Source: Streptomyces sp. HUAS ZL42 (GTDB lineage Bacteria; Actinomycetota; Actinomycetes; Streptomycetales; Streptomycetaceae). Taken from it: DNA of 64,000 nt. Position numbers and translations under genes: made by a program. The notes under the pieces are model-generated. The model did no database searches, was not told where the DNA came from, and saw nothing but the letters and a program-made list of their open reading frames with translations. This document shows, piece after piece, positions 48,491 through 57,912 of this stretch (position 1 is its first letter; each line of letters begins with the position of its first letter). The stretch lies in the NCBI RefSeq assembly GCF_040782645.1, contig NZ_CP160403.1, positions 3,658,001 through 3,722,000 on the forward strand. The letters are read 5' to 3'.

Positions 48491-49627
48491 TCACTCCTTG
48501 GCGGCTGAGTCGCCCTCGGCGTCGCTCTCCAGGGCCTGCAGGGCCGGGTCGAGGATGACGTCCTCGTCGCGGGCCTCCGTGGTGGGGTCCTCCGGGAAGT
48601 GGCAGGCCGTCAGGTGGCCCTCACGGTTGCCGGAGATCTGGATCAGCGGGGGCTCCTCGCTCGCACACTTGTCCTGCGCCTTCCAGCAGCGGGTGCGGAA
48701 GCGGCAGCCGGACGGCGGGTGGATCGGCGAGGGGACGTCACCGGAGAGGCGGATCCGCTCGCGGGCCGTGCCCTCGTCGTCGATCTCGACCTCCGGCACC
48801 GCGGAGAGCAGGGCGTGCGTGTACGGGTGGCGGGGCCGGTTGTAGATCGAGTCCCGGTCGCCGACCTCGACCACCTTGCCGAGGTACATGACGGCCACGC
48901 GCTGCGAGAAGTGCCGTACGACGGCCAGGTCGTGGGCGATGAACAGGAACGCGATGCCCAGTTCCTTCTGGACCTTCTGCAGCAGGTTCACGACCTGCGC
49001 CTGGATCGACACGTCCAGCGCGGACACGGGCTCGTCCGCCACGATCAGCTTCGGCTCCAGCGCGAGCGCCCGGGCCACGCCGATGCGCTGACGCTGACCG
49101 CCGGAGAACTCGTGCGGGAAGCGGTTGTAGTGCTCGGGGTTGAGGCCGACGAGCTCGAGCAGCTCCCGTACCTTCTTCTCCCGGCCGCCCTCGGGCTCGA
49201 TCCCGTTGACCTCCATCGGCGACTTGATGATCGTGCCGACGGTCTGCCGCGGGTTCAGCGAGGAGTAAGGGTCCTGGAAGATCATCTGGATCTGGGACCG
49301 CACCGGCGCCAGCTGACGGCGCGTGGCGTGCGTGATGTCCTGACCGGCGTACGTGATCTTGCCGGCCGTGGGCTCGAGGAGCCGGGTGATCAGCCGGCCC
49401 GTGGTCGACTTGCCGCAGCCGGACTCGCCCACGAGGCCGACGCTCTCGCCGACACCGACCGTGAGGTCGACCCCGTCGACGGCCTGCACCGCGCCGACCT
49501 TGCGTTTGATCGGGAAGCCGCCGTAGATCGGGAAGTGCTTCGTCAGGCCCTGGACCTCGAGGAGCGTCTCCGTCGAGGAGGTCTCGGCGGAGCCCTGCTG
49601 TGCGGGGAGGGTGAGGTTGTCGCTCAT
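48491..49627 (-). CDS. bldKE: Oligopeptide ABC transporter ATPase, BldKE/OppF type
   Basis: This 378-residue ATPase has Walker [16 protein letters not shown]-loop [15 protein letters not shown], signature [17 protein letters not shown], Walker [17 protein letters not shown] and [16 protein letters not shown]. The C-terminal Opp extension carries [19 protein letters not shown] Ser/Glu-rich tail of about 40 residues follows. Gene order permease-binding protein-permease-ATPase-ATPase matches bldKA-E of S. coelicolor, where loss blocks aerial mycelium formation; the symbol is assigned on order and neighbourhood. Last gene of the operon, 13 bases after bldKD. Confidence 0.9.
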   Translation of the reverse strand: MSDNLTLPAQQGSAETSSTETLLEVQGLTKHFPIYGGFPIKRKVGAVQAVDGVDLTVGVGESVGLVGESGCGKSTTGRLITRLLEPTAGKITYAGQDITHATRRQLAPVRSQIQMIFQDPYSSLNPRQTVGTIIKSPMEVNGIEPEGGREKKVRELLELVGLNPEHYNRFPHEFSGGQRQRIGVARALALEPKLIVADEPVSALDVSIQAQVVNLLQKVQKELGIAFLFIAHDLAVVRHFSQRVAVMYLGKVVEVGDRDSIYNRPRHPYTHALLSAVPEVEIDDEGTARERIRLSGDVPSPIHPPSGCRFRTRCWKAQDKCASEEPPLIQISGNREGHLTACHFPEDPTTEARDEDVILDPALQALESDAEGDSAAKE

Positions 49628-49640
49628 GTCTCGGTTCTCC

Positions 49641-50702
49641 CTAGCGCAGCCGGGGCTGGATCTTGTCGATGAAGATGGTCTGCTTCTGCTCCGCCGTCAG
49701 ATGGCAGGCGGACGCGCGACCCTCGCCCAGCGGCGGCCGTACGTCCGTGCACAGCGTCCCCGAGACCTGGTCCCGGAAGGCACAGCGCGGGTGGAACGGG
49801 CAGCCGGACGGTGGGTTGAGCAGCGACGGCGGGGCGCCGGGGATCGGCTCCAGCGTCTCGTTGATGTCGCTGTCCAGGCGCGGCATGGAGCTCAGCAGAC
49901 CCCAGGTGTAGGGGTGCTTGGGGGTGCGCAGCACCTCCTTGACGGAGCCGCGCTCCACGGCCCGGCCCGCGTACATCACCAGCAGGTCGTCGGCCATGTT
50001 GGAGATGACGCCCAGGTCGTGGGTGATGAAGATGATCGCGGAGCCGAACTCCTGCTGGAGGTCCTTGAGCAGGTCCAGGATCTGCGCCTGCACGGTCACG
50101 TCGAGCGCGGTGGTCGGCTCGTCGGCGATCAGCAGGTCGGGGTCGCACATCAGCGCCATGGCGATCATCGCGCGCTGGCGCATACCGCCGGAGAACTGGT
50201 GCGGGTAGTCGTCGAAGCGCACCTTGGGCTGCGGGATGCCGACCTTCTCCAGCATCTGGATCGCCCGGTCCTTCGCCTCCTTCTTGGAGGCGCCCCGGTG
50301 CTTCATGAAGGGCTCGGACAGCTGCCGGCCGACCGTGTAGAAGGGCGACAGGGCCGTCAGCGGGTCCTGGAAGATCATCGCCATCTTGTTGCCGCGGAGC
50401 TGCTCCAGCTCCTTCTCGGTGGCGGTGACGAGTTCCTTGCCGTCGAGGACGATCTCGCCGTCGATGGTGGTGGTGCGGGGGTTGTGCAGGCCCAGGACCG
50501 TCAGGTTGGTGACGGACTTCCCGGAGCCGGATTCGCCGACGATGCCCAGGGTCTTGCCGCGCTCGACGTCGAAGGAGAGGCCGTCGACCGCCTTGACGAT
50601 GCCGTCCTCGGTGGAGAACCGCACCTTCAGGTCGCGCACCGACAGGAAGCTCTCCGGCCCGCTCGGGACCGGTGCGTCCTCGGTCTTGGTCAGTGTGGTC
50701 AC
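49641..50702 (-). CDS. bldKD: Oligopeptide ABC transporter ATPase, BldKD/OppD type
   Basis: The 353-residue protein has Walker [16 protein letters not shown]-loop [15 protein letters not shown], signature [17 protein letters not shown], Walker [17 protein letters not shown] and [16 protein letters not shown]. The end holds [22 protein letters not shown]. It pairs with BldKE to drive import of oligopeptides, including the extracellular signal postulated to trigger morphological development in S. coelicolor. The gene starts 15 bases after the permease stop, in the operon. Confidence 0.9.
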   Translation of the reverse strand: MTTLTKTEDAPVPSGPESFLSVRDLKVRFSTEDGIVKAVDGLSFDVERGKTLGIVGESGSGKSVTNLTVLGLHNPRTTTIDGEIVLDGKELVTATEKELEQLRGNKMAMIFQDPLTALSPFYTVGRQLSEPFMKHRGASKKEAKDRAIQMLEKVGIPQPKVRFDDYPHQFSGGMRQRAMIAMALMCDPDLLIADEPTTALDVTVQAQILDLLKDLQQEFGSAIIFITHDLGVISNMADDLLVMYAGRAVERGSVKEVLRTPKHPYTWGLLSSMPRLDSDINETLEPIPGAPPSLLNPPSGCPFHPRCAFRDQVSGTLCTDVRPPLGEGRASACHLTAEQKQTIFIDKIQPRLR

Positions 50703-50717
50703 GGTGGTTCGTTCTTC

Positions 50718-51695
50718 CTAGGAGAGCCGGACGCGCGGGTCGATGTAGGCGTACGCGATGTCGGTGAGGATGTTGAAGAGCAGGATGAAGAAGGCACCGA
50801 ACAGCATGACGCCCATGGTCAGCGGGAGGTCCTTGGTGACCGCGCCGTTCACGGCGAGGCGGCCGATCCCCTGGAGGGAGAAGGTGATCTCGGTGACGAC
50901 CGCACCGCCGAGCATGCCACTGATGTCCATGCCGAGAACGGTGACGATCGGGATGAGCGAGCCGCGCCAGGCGTAGCGGAAGAACACGTACTTGCGCCCC
51001 ATGCCCTTGGCCCGGGCGGTGCGCACGTGCTCCTCGGCGAGTTGCTCGATCATCGAGGAGCGCGCCATACGCGTGTACTGGGCGGTGAAGATGGTGGCCA
51101 TCACGAGGACGGGCATCAGCATGCCGATGAACCAGCCGGCCGGATCCTCGGTGATCGGCACGTACTTGGGGTTCTCCATGATGCCCGAGCTGTAGACGAA
51201 GATCAGCAGCACGATCGGGCCGAGGAAGTAGATCTGGAACGAGCTGAGGACCATCGACCCGCCCGTGGCGACCTTGTCCAGGAGTGATCCGCGTCGGTAG
51301 GCGGCGAGCATGCCCGTGCCGACACCGACGATGAGGAAGACGATCGCACCGCCGACGGTGAGCGTCAGGGTGGTCGGGAAGCGGTCCATGATGGTGTCCC
51401 AGACCATGTCGCCCGAGAAGAACGACACCCCGAGGCACGGGGCGTCACAGTGCCCCTGCGGGAAGTCACGGCCCGTCACGATGCCGGACATGAAGTCCCA
51501 GAACTGCTGGGCGATGGGCAGGTTGAGCCCCAGCGCCTCCCGGATGTCCGCCAGTCTCTGTGGAGAGCAGTCCTTGCCGCAGGCCAGGGAGGCGTAGTCG
51601 GAGGGCGCAGCGACGAACAGGAAGAACGTGGCGGCGCCGATGAGGAACAGGGTGACGAGGGCACCGACTGTGCGCCGGATGATGAACTGAAGCAT
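50718..51695 (-). CDS. bldKC: Oligopeptide ABC transporter permease, BldKC/OppB type
   Basis: A 325-residue membrane protein starting MLQFIIRRTVGALVTLFLIGAATFFLF, the OppB-type first helix. An insert with LACGKDCSPQRLADIREALGLNLPIAQQFWDFM follows, and the EAA loop is TARAKGMGRKYVFFRYAWRGSLIPIV. I chose the ATG at 51695 because it aligns with family starts; the frame extends 14 codons to a GTG at 51737 without a ribosome binding site. It lies 98 bases downstream of the binding-protein gene, the widest gap after bldKA-KB in this operon. Confidence 0.88.
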   Translation of the reverse strand: MLQFIIRRTVGALVTLFLIGAATFFLFVAAPSDYASLACGKDCSPQRLADIREALGLNLPIAQQFWDFMSGIVTGRDFPQGHCDAPCLGVSFFSGDMVWDTIMDRFPTTLTLTVGGAIVFLIVGVGTGMLAAYRRGSLLDKVATGGSMVLSSFQIYFLGPIVLLIFVYSSGIMENPKYVPITEDPAGWFIGMLMPVLVMATIFTAQYTRMARSSMIEQLAEEHVRTARAKGMGRKYVFFRYAWRGSLIPIVTVLGMDISGMLGGAVVTEITFSLQGIGRLAVNGAVTKDLPLTMGVMLFGAFFILLFNILTDIAYAYIDPRVRLS

Positions 51696-51793
51696 GGCGG
51701 GGAGGCTGCTCTCTGCGGAGACGGTGGGAGGTTTCACGGAGGTGCGGGGGTGCGCTCCGCCTGGTGCACACCCCCGCGATCAGCCGTAGAGAG

Positions 51794-53590
51794 TTACGAC
51801 TTCAGGTACAGCTGGGTGACGTCGATGTAGCTCGAGACGGAGCTGTACTTGGCGCCACCGATGTTCGAACCGAAGAGCTGCAGCTGCTTCGTGTACCACA
51901 GCGGAGCCGCCGGGATGACGTTCTCCAGCAGGTAGTGCTGTGCTTCCTTCCAGGTGGCGGCGGCCTCGGTGGGCTGCTGGGTCAGGGCCTTCTTGATGAG
52001 GGCGTCGACCTTGGCGTCCTTGACGTGCGAGTAGTTCGAGGCACCGTCGGCAACCTGGGTGCCGTCGTAGATCGGCGTGATGACCGTGCCCGCGGACGGC
52101 CAGTCCTGACCCCAGCCCGTGATGTAGATGTCGTACGGGTTGGCGAGCTTGCCGATCTGCTCGTAGTAGCTCGCGGAGTCGACCTCCTTGGCGACGACCT
52201 TGAAGCCGACCTTGGTCAGCGCGTCCTCGATGGCGACCTTGCGCTTCTGACCCGCCTCACTGTTGCTGTAGGCGAAGACGAGGGTCTTCTCGGCCTCGGG
52301 GAGGGCCTTGACGAGCTCCGTGGCCTTGGCGACGTTGCCCTGCGGCGTCTTCAGACGGCCCCACGGGTCGTAGCTCGCCTCGTAGCCGGGCAGGGTCGGG
52401 GCGAAGTAGTTCGGGGCGACGTCGCCACCGTACGCGCCACCCTCACCGGCGATCAGCGACTTGGAGTTGACCGCGTAGGTGACGGCCTCGCGGACCTTCT
52501 TGTCCTTGACGCGGTCCAGGTTGAAGGTCAGCTGCATGACGTAGGGCTGGTAACCCTTGATCGTGCGCTTGCTGACCGCGGCGTTGCCGACGACGTCCTG
52601 GATCTGCGTGGACTCGACGCTGCCGGTGAACTGAATGGCGTTCTTGTCCTCACCCTGGTCGGCGATCAGACGCTTGGTCTGGGTCGACTCGGTGATGCCG
52701 AACTGGAAGTTGAAGCCGTCGAGGTACTGGTGGCGCACGGAGTCGGTCTTCGGGTCCCAGTTCGTGTTCTTGGTGAGCACGAGGGACTTGTCGGCCTTGT
52801 ACGACGCGATCTTGTACGGGCCCGTGGCGACGGGGGCCTTGTCGTACTTCTCCTTCGTGTCACCCTTGGCCGGGACGATCGCGTAGCCGGCCATGGCCAG
52901 CGTCTGCGGCAGGTCCGGACGCGCGGTGTCGAAGTGGAAGACGACCGTCTTCTCGTCCGGGGTGTCCAGGACCGTGGCCGGCAGGTGCTTGCCGTCGAAG
53001 CCGCCGTTCGGCAGGGCCTTGCGGTATTCGGCACCGCTCAGCCAGGTCTGCAGGTAGGTCGGGCCGTCGAAGATGAACTTCGCGTACAGGCGCTCGACGC
53101 TGTGCCGGACGTCGGCGGACGTGATGGCGTTGCCGTTGGCGTCCTTGATGCCGTCCTTCAGGGTGAAGGTCCAGGTTTTGCCGTCGTCGGAGGACTTGCC
53201 CGAGTCGGTGGCGAGGTCGCCCACGACCGAGACGTTGCCCTTGTCGTCCTCCTTGAACTGGGTCAGACGGCGGAAGAGCAGGTTGGCGACCTGGCCGGCG
53301 TCGGAGACGTAGATCTGGCCCGGGTCGAGGTGGGACAGGCCCGCCTCCTGGTAGACCTGAATCGTGCCGCCGGCCTTGGCGCCGGGCACCTCCGCGGCGG
53401 GCCCGGTGGAGCCGGCCGCGTCGGCGTAGGTGACCGCCTTCGACTGGACGGCGGCCTCCTTCTGGTCCTTCTTGGAGTCCGTGCCGGACTTGCCGCCCTT
53501 GTTCTCGGAGCAGCCGGTGAGCGCGAGGGAGCCGGCCGCTATGGCGACCACGATGGCGCGAGCTCTGCGCGAAGTGAACGACGACTTCAT
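51794..53590 (-). CDS. bldKB: Peptide-binding lipoprotein, BldKB type (SBP family 5)
   Basis: The 598-residue exported lipoprotein has a basic n-region (SSFTSRRARA), a hydrophobic core and the lipobox ALTGCSENKGG. The mature part matches SBP family 5: GTIQVYQEAGLSHLDPGQIY, VVGDLATDSGKSSDDGKTWTFTLKDGIKDANGNAITSADVRHSVERLY and VREAVTYAVNSKSLI. It binds oligopeptides outside the cell for import. Start choice: ATG 53590 gives a normal signal peptide; ATG 53626 would add 12 residues. AGGTAGGTG lies before the shorter form. The 100 bases between bldKA and this gene show no clear hairpin. Confidence 0.9.
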   Translation of the reverse strand: MKSSFTSRRARAIVVAIAAGSLALTGCSENKGGKSGTDSKKDQKEAAVQSKAVTYADAAGSTGPAAEVPGAKAGGTIQVYQEAGLSHLDPGQIYVSDAGQVANLLFRRLTQFKEDDKGNVSVVGDLATDSGKSSDDGKTWTFTLKDGIKDANGNAITSADVRHSVERLYAKFIFDGPTYLQTWLSGAEYRKALPNGGFDGKHLPATVLDTPDEKTVVFHFDTARPDLPQTLAMAGYAIVPAKGDTKEKYDKAPVATGPYKIASYKADKSLVLTKNTNWDPKTDSVRHQYLDGFNFQFGITESTQTKRLIADQGEDKNAIQFTGSVESTQIQDVVGNAAVSKRTIKGYQPYVMQLTFNLDRVKDKKVREAVTYAVNSKSLIAGEGGAYGGDVAPNYFAPTLPGYEASYDPWGRLKTPQGNVAKATELVKALPEAEKTLVFAYSNSEAGQKRKVAIEDALTKVGFKVVAKEVDSASYYEQIGKLANPYDIYITGWGQDWPSAGTVITPIYDGTQVADGASNYSHVKDAKVDALIKKALTQQPTEAAATWKEAQHYLLENVIPAAPLWYTKQLQLFGSNIGGAKYSSVSSYIDVTQLYLKS

Positions 53591-53692
53591 GTTGGCGAAT
53601 GCACCTACCTGTCGGTTGTTATCCATGAGTACTGCCTGACGCGGCTGGTAGGCCGACGCGGGGGCGGCAGTCACCCCCCACCAATGGACGAT

Positions 53693-54739
53693 CTACCGCC
53701 CGGACTTGGGGTCGAAGGCGTCCCGGACCGAGTCTCCGAGGAGGTTGAAGGCCAGGACGAAGATCACCAGCGCCACACCCGGGAAGAAGATGAACGCCGG
53801 GTCCTGCTCGGTGTACCTGGCACCGGCGGCGAACAGGCGTCCCCAGTCGGGAGTCGGCTCGACGAAGCCGACGCCCGCGAACGAGAGGAAGGCGATGGTG
53901 AGGATGGTGCTGGGCAGTTGGTACGTGAACTGCACCAGGATCGGCGTCACCACGTTCGGCAGGATCTCCTTGCGGACGATCCGCCAGGGCGAGGCGCCGG
54001 AGACCTTGGCGGCCTCGACGAACTCCCGCTCACGCAGGGACAGCACGGTGGAACGGACCAGTCGGGCCATGCCCATCCAGCCCAGCACCCACAGCACGAT
54101 CAGCATCGCCAGCGCCCGGAAGTAGGTGGGCGTCTCCTCCCGCGGGTCCACGAAGAACGCCGTGACCACGGGCATGAAGGCGATGAAGAACAGCTGCTGC
54201 GGGAAGGCGAGGAAGAAGTCCGTGATCCGGCCCAGCCAGTAGTCCGTACGGCCGCCGAAGTAGCCGCCGACCAGGCCGATGATCACGCCCGTGGTCATGA
54301 GCAGGACGGTCACGCCGAGCGCCATGAACAGCGAGGTGCGCATGCCGTACACCAGCATGGCGAACAGGTCGCGGCCGAACTGCGGCTCCACACCGAACCA
54401 GTGGTCACCGGAGATACCACCGAACCAGCCCAGCGGCAGCCCGAAGTCGTCCAGCACGGGCGTGTCCGCGTACGTCGGGTCCTGGCCGTACAGGGTGTAC
54501 GGATCGGTCCCGCTCAGCTTGGTCAGCAGCGGCGCGGCGAGGGCGACGACGAAGTACAAAATCACTACCCACGCGCAGATGACACCGGTACGGTCACGCT
54601 TGAAGCGCTGCCACATCAACTGGCCGGGAGAACGACCCTCAAGCTTCGTCTCGCCCTTGACGGGCTCGGGCTTCGACTCGAGCTCGGGGTCCAAGGCGAT
54701 CGACGGCCCGGAGCCTTCAGCCTTGGCTGGACTGGTCAT
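53693..54739 (-). CDS. bldKA: Oligopeptide ABC transporter permease, BldKA/OppC type
   Basis: This 348-residue permease has a charged cytoplasmic N terminus (LESKPEPVKGETKLEGRSPGQLMWQRFKRDRTG) and six helices starting with VICAWVVILYFVVALAAPLL. It has a long outer loop after helix 1 with GISGDHWFGVEPQFGRDLFAML. The EAA loop reads AAKVSGASPWRIVRKEILPN. It is the first gene of the operon, as in S. coelicolor bldK. ATG 54739 is chosen by family alignment; the longer frame to 54973 runs through the AT-rich promoter region. Confidence 0.9.
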   Translation of the reverse strand: MTSPAKAEGSGPSIALDPELESKPEPVKGETKLEGRSPGQLMWQRFKRDRTGVICAWVVILYFVVALAAPLLTKLSGTDPYTLYGQDPTYADTPVLDDFGLPLGWFGGISGDHWFGVEPQFGRDLFAMLVYGMRTSLFMALGVTVLLMTTGVIIGLVGGYFGGRTDYWLGRITDFFLAFPQQLFFIAFMPVVTAFFVDPREETPTYFRALAMLIVLWVLGWMGMARLVRSTVLSLREREFVEAAKVSGASPWRIVRKEILPNVVTPILVQFTYQLPSTILTIAFLSFAGVGFVEPTPDWGRLFAAGARYTEQDPAFIFFPGVALVIFVLAFNLLGDSVRDAFDPKSGR

Positions 54740-55068
54740 GTGTGTTCTGCCCCCGGGGGGTTGGAGAGTTGAGCGCAGCACAGATACCGGCAGGTTCTGT
54801 GGTTTGGGGGAACTTTCGCCAAAGGGTTCAACGCGCGTCAAGGGCGGAAGACATAGGGATCTCCCTACCGTCCATATTTTGAGGAAAAATTGCAAAGATT
54901 GACATCTGCGCGCGCTTGACAGGCCTGACGATGAACCGTCAAATCGGACATACGGGAACGGATTTCCGTTCACATGTCCGAAACACGAAAGTTGGAGAAC
55001 CGATATCCGAACGCCCGCTCCTTGAGCGCGGACAGGTGCCTCACAGGGAGACCTCTACCCCTTCAGCC
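54740..55068 (-). promoter_or_regulatory. Upstream control region of the bldK-like operon
   Basis: This 330-base region is the most AT-rich part of the window, especially 54870-54900. TTGACG, TTGACA-like and TATGGA-like hexamers occur on the minus strand, but no pair has clean 17-18 base spacing. A 14-base inverted repeat (TAGGGA-TC-TCCCTA, 54854-54867) lies about 115 bases before the bldKA start and could bind a dimeric regulator. No ORF with good codon bias is present. Confidence 0.5.
54854..54867. promoter_or_regulatory. Inverted repeat TAGGGA-N2-TCCCTA, operator candidate
   Basis: Two perfectly complementary six-base arms flank a two-base centre in the upstream region of bldKA. Perfect symmetry in an AT-rich promoter region makes a regulator site plausible. 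Confidence 0.45.
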
Positions 55069-55075
55069 ACGACAA

Positions 55076-55108
55076 AAGCCCGGCCCTCCTGAGAAGGAGG
55101 GCCGGGTT
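55076..55108 (-). terminator. Intrinsic terminator of typA
   Basis: A 12-14 base-pair GC-rich stem (55078-55090 with 55095-55107) closes a GAGA/TCTC tetraloop and on the minus strand is followed by CTTTTG. It stands 15 bases past the typA stop and separates typA from the bldK-like operon. Confidence 0.9.
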
Positions 55109-55122
55109 GCTGTGAAGGGCCG

Positions 55123-57030
55123 TCAGCTGTGCTTGGCGCGACTCGCAGCGCGCGCACGGTCACGCTGGTCGAGGACGACCTTGCGGATGCGGACCGCCTC
55201 CGGCGTGACCTCGACGCACTCGTCGTCGCGGCAGAACTCCAGCGACTGCTCGAGCGAGAGCCTGCGCGGCGGCACGATGGACTCCGCGACATCGGCCGTC
55301 GACGACCGCATGTTGGTGAGCTTCTTCTCCTTGGTGATGTTGACGTCCATGTCGTCGGAGCGGGAGTTCTCGCCGACGATCATGCCCTCGTACACCTCGG
55401 TGCCCGGCTCGACGAAGAGCACGCCGCGCTCCTGAAGGTTCGTCATCGCGAAGGCGGTGACGGCACCGGAGCGGTCGGCGACGAGCGAGCCGTTGTTACG
55501 GGTCTGGAGCGCACCGAACCAGGGCTCGTGGCCCTCGTGGATGGAGTGCCCGATACCCGTACCGCGCGTCTGGGTCAGGAACTCGGTCCGGAACCCGATG
55601 AGTCCGCGCGAGGGGACCACGAACTCCATCCGCACCCACCCGGAACCGTGGTTGGACATGTTGTCCATACGGCCCTTGCGGACGCCCATGAGCTGCGTGA
55701 CGGCACCCATGTGCTCCTCGGGCACGTCGACCGTCATCCGCTCGACCGGCTCGTACACCTTGCCGTCGACGTCCTTGGTGACGACCTGGGGCTTACCGAC
55801 GGTCAGCTCATAGCCCTCGCGGCGCATCTGCTCGACCAGGATGGCCAGCGCCAGCTCACCACGGCCCTGCACCTCCCAGGCGTCGGGACGCTCGGTCTCC
55901 AGCACGCGGAGGCTGACGTTGCCGATCAGCTCGCGGTCGAGCCGGTCCTTGACCTGGCGGGCGGTGACCTTGCGGTCCTTGACGGCCGCCTTCGCGTCGG
56001 CGCCCTTTCCGGAGCCGCCGCGGCCGACCATCGGGGAGGTGTTCGTACCGATGACCATGGAGATCGCGGGCTCGTCGACCGTGATCAGCGGCAGCGGGAG
56101 GGGGTTCTCGGGGTCCGCGAGCGTCTCGCCGATCATGATGTCGGGGATACCGGCGACGGCACAGATGTCACCGGGGCCCGCCTTCTCGGCCGGCCCCCGG
56201 GTGAGCGCCTCGGTCATCATCAGCTCGGAGATGCGCACGTTGGCGACCGACCCGTCACGCTTCAGCCACGCGACGGTCTGCCCCTTCTTCAGCTCGCCCT
56301 GGTGGACGCGGAGCAGCGCGATACGGCCGAGGAAGTTGTCGGCGTCCAGGTTGGTGACGTGGGCCTGGAGCGGGGCGTCCTCGTCGTAGGTGGGGGCCGG
56401 GATGTGCTCCAGGATGGTGGAGAAGAACGGCTCCAGGCTGGTGGAGTCGGTGGGGACGGTCCCGTCCGCCGGCTTGGTCAGGGAGGCGATGCCGTCCCGG
56501 CCGCACGCGTAGACGATGGGGAACTCGATCTGCTCCTCGTCGGCGTCGAGGTCGAGGAAGAGGTCGTAGGTCTCGTTCACGACCTCGTCGATCCGGGCGT
56601 CGGGCCGGTCCGTCTTGTTGATGCAGAGGATGATCGGCAGCCGGGCCTGCAGCGCCTTGCGCAGCACGAACCGGGTCTGCGGCAGCGGGCCCTCGGAGGC
56701 GTCGACGAGGAGCACCACGCCATCCACCATCGACAGACCACGCTCGACCTCGCCGCCGAAGTCGGCGTGGCCGGGGGTGTCGATGATGTTGATGGTGATC
56801 GGGTCCCCGCCGTCTTTCGGGTGGTATTTCACCGCGGTGTTCTTGGCGAGGATCGTGATGCCCTTCTCACGCTCCAGGTCGTTCGAGTCCATCATGCGGT
56901 CGTCGACAGAGTCGAGCTGATGGGCGGCGAAGGCACCGGCCTGCTTCAGCATTCCGTCGACGATGGTCGTCTTGCCGTGGTCGACGTGGGCGACGATGGC
57001 GACGTTGCGGATGTCGTGGCGCGTGGCCAT
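55123..57030 (-). CDS. typA: TypA/BipA ribosome-associated GTPase
   Basis: The 635-residue translation-factor GTPase has G1 AHVDHGKTTIVDGML (residues about 14-28), switch II DTPGHADFGGEVERGLSMVDGVVLLVDA and NKTD (ILCINKTDRPDARIDEV). The C-terminal TypA-specific part includes NHGSGWVRMEFVVPSRGLIGFRTEFLTQTRGTGI. It associates with ribosomes and is needed under cold and other stress in E. coli. The length agrees with the family. GGGAG lies 11 bases before the ATG. The gene is single, ended by a strong terminator. Confidence 0.95.
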   Translation of the reverse strand: MATRHDIRNVAIVAHVDHGKTTIVDGMLKQAGAFAAHQLDSVDDRMMDSNDLEREKGITILAKNTAVKYHPKDGGDPITINIIDTPGHADFGGEVERGLSMVDGVVLLVDASEGPLPQTRFVLRKALQARLPIILCINKTDRPDARIDEVVNETYDLFLDLDADEEQIEFPIVYACGRDGIASLTKPADGTVPTDSTSLEPFFSTILEHIPAPTYDEDAPLQAHVTNLDADNFLGRIALLRVHQGELKKGQTVAWLKRDGSVANVRISELMMTEALTRGPAEKAGPGDICAVAGIPDIMIGETLADPENPLPLPLITVDEPAISMVIGTNTSPMVGRGGSGKGADAKAAVKDRKVTARQVKDRLDRELIGNVSLRVLETERPDAWEVQGRGELALAILVEQMRREGYELTVGKPQVVTKDVDGKVYEPVERMTVDVPEEHMGAVTQLMGVRKGRMDNMSNHGSGWVRMEFVVPSRGLIGFRTEFLTQTRGTGIGHSIHEGHEPWFGALQTRNNGSLVADRSGAVTAFAMTNLQERGVLFVEPGTEVYEGMIVGENSRSDDMDVNITKEKKLTNMRSSTADVAESIVPPRRLSLEQSLEFCRDDECVEVTPEAVRIRKVVLDQRDRARAASRAKHS

Positions 57031-57912
57031 GGTGTGGCGTACTCCCGGAGTGTGTGGACGGCCCTGGTGCGTACGTCTGTGTTACGCGGACCCTGCCGGG
57101 CTTGACATGCCACGGCCTCACCCCATGGTACGGGGCCGCGGCAGCGGGAGCTCGCCGGGATACGTCGGTGCAGGTGGGGCGTGCTACAGGGGTGCCCGGC
57201 ACCGCGGCTGGGGCACGCTCTCCCCGCACCCGGCGCTGCGACCGGCGCAGACTGTGTCGCGCACCCCGGCACCAGCGGGGTGCCGCCCTCGCCCACCCGC
57301 GCCGCCCCAGACGGCACGACTGCCCGCAGACGGACGGGATGCCTATGCGGCGCGCCCCGCGAAGGACGGAATGGCTGAGCAACGCGCCCGCGATGGACGG
57401 AATGGCTGTGCAACGCACGCCCGTGGCGTCCCGCCGACGCCGGGTGGTGTAGCCATGCGGGCTGCACTGATCCGGATGGCTTGTGGTCGGCAGACAGGGC
57501 CGAGTCTCGGGGCCGCTGAGGGAGCTGGTCAGGGACAGCCCGCTTTGCCCGGAGGGGCGTGATGCCCGCTCCGCCCGCGAGCAGCAGGACCTTGCCGCGC
57601 CCCGGCGCCCCGGTGCCGGGCCGATCATCGCCGTGACCTGCGACACCGCGAGGCTGCCCGGCTACACGACTCGGCGCGACGCCATCCCCGCGAGGGACGG
57701 GATGGCTGTGCAGCGCGCGCCCGGGCATGGACGGGGTGATCGGGCGGCGCGCGCCTGCGGGTGGATGCAGTGGCTGAGCGGTGCGTGTCCGTGGGTGGGA
57801 GGTGTGACTTGCCGTCGACAGGCTGTAGCCGCCGACGGCGGCTCGCCCCCACCGGCGAGGCCCACCACTCAACCGACTGGAAACGGGTGGCGCGTGGGTG
57901 GGCGAGAAGCCG
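57031..57912. other. 880-base intergenic region with degenerate about 33-base repeats
   Basis: No gene is credible here: overlapping ORFs on both strands lack ribosome binding sites, family features and consistent codon bias. The segment holds the typA promoter at its left end and two clusters of a GGACGGRATGGCT motif (57332-57425 and 57695-57796). Confidence 0.6.
57332..57796. repeat. Two clusters of degenerate 31-34 base repeats
   Basis: Units start with GGACGGGATG or GGACGGAATGGCTG at 57332, 57364 and 57395, and again at 57695, 57729 and about 57763. Each is followed by a GC-rich segment of the type AACGCGCCCGCG or CGGCGCGCGCC. Spacing is 31-34 bases and is not exact, so it is not a CRISPR. 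Bases between the clusters look unrelated. Confidence 0.7.

Noticed and set aside
51764..54772. A 1002-residue plus-strand ORF opposite bldKA-bldKC
   Set aside because: Antisense to three well-supported transporter genes; composition is biased to Leu, Val, Asp, Gly and Arg and no domain is visible.
57332..57796. CRISPR array in the typA upstream region
   Set aside because: Units are degenerate, spacing varies from 31 to 34 bases and there is no distinct spacer between repeats.
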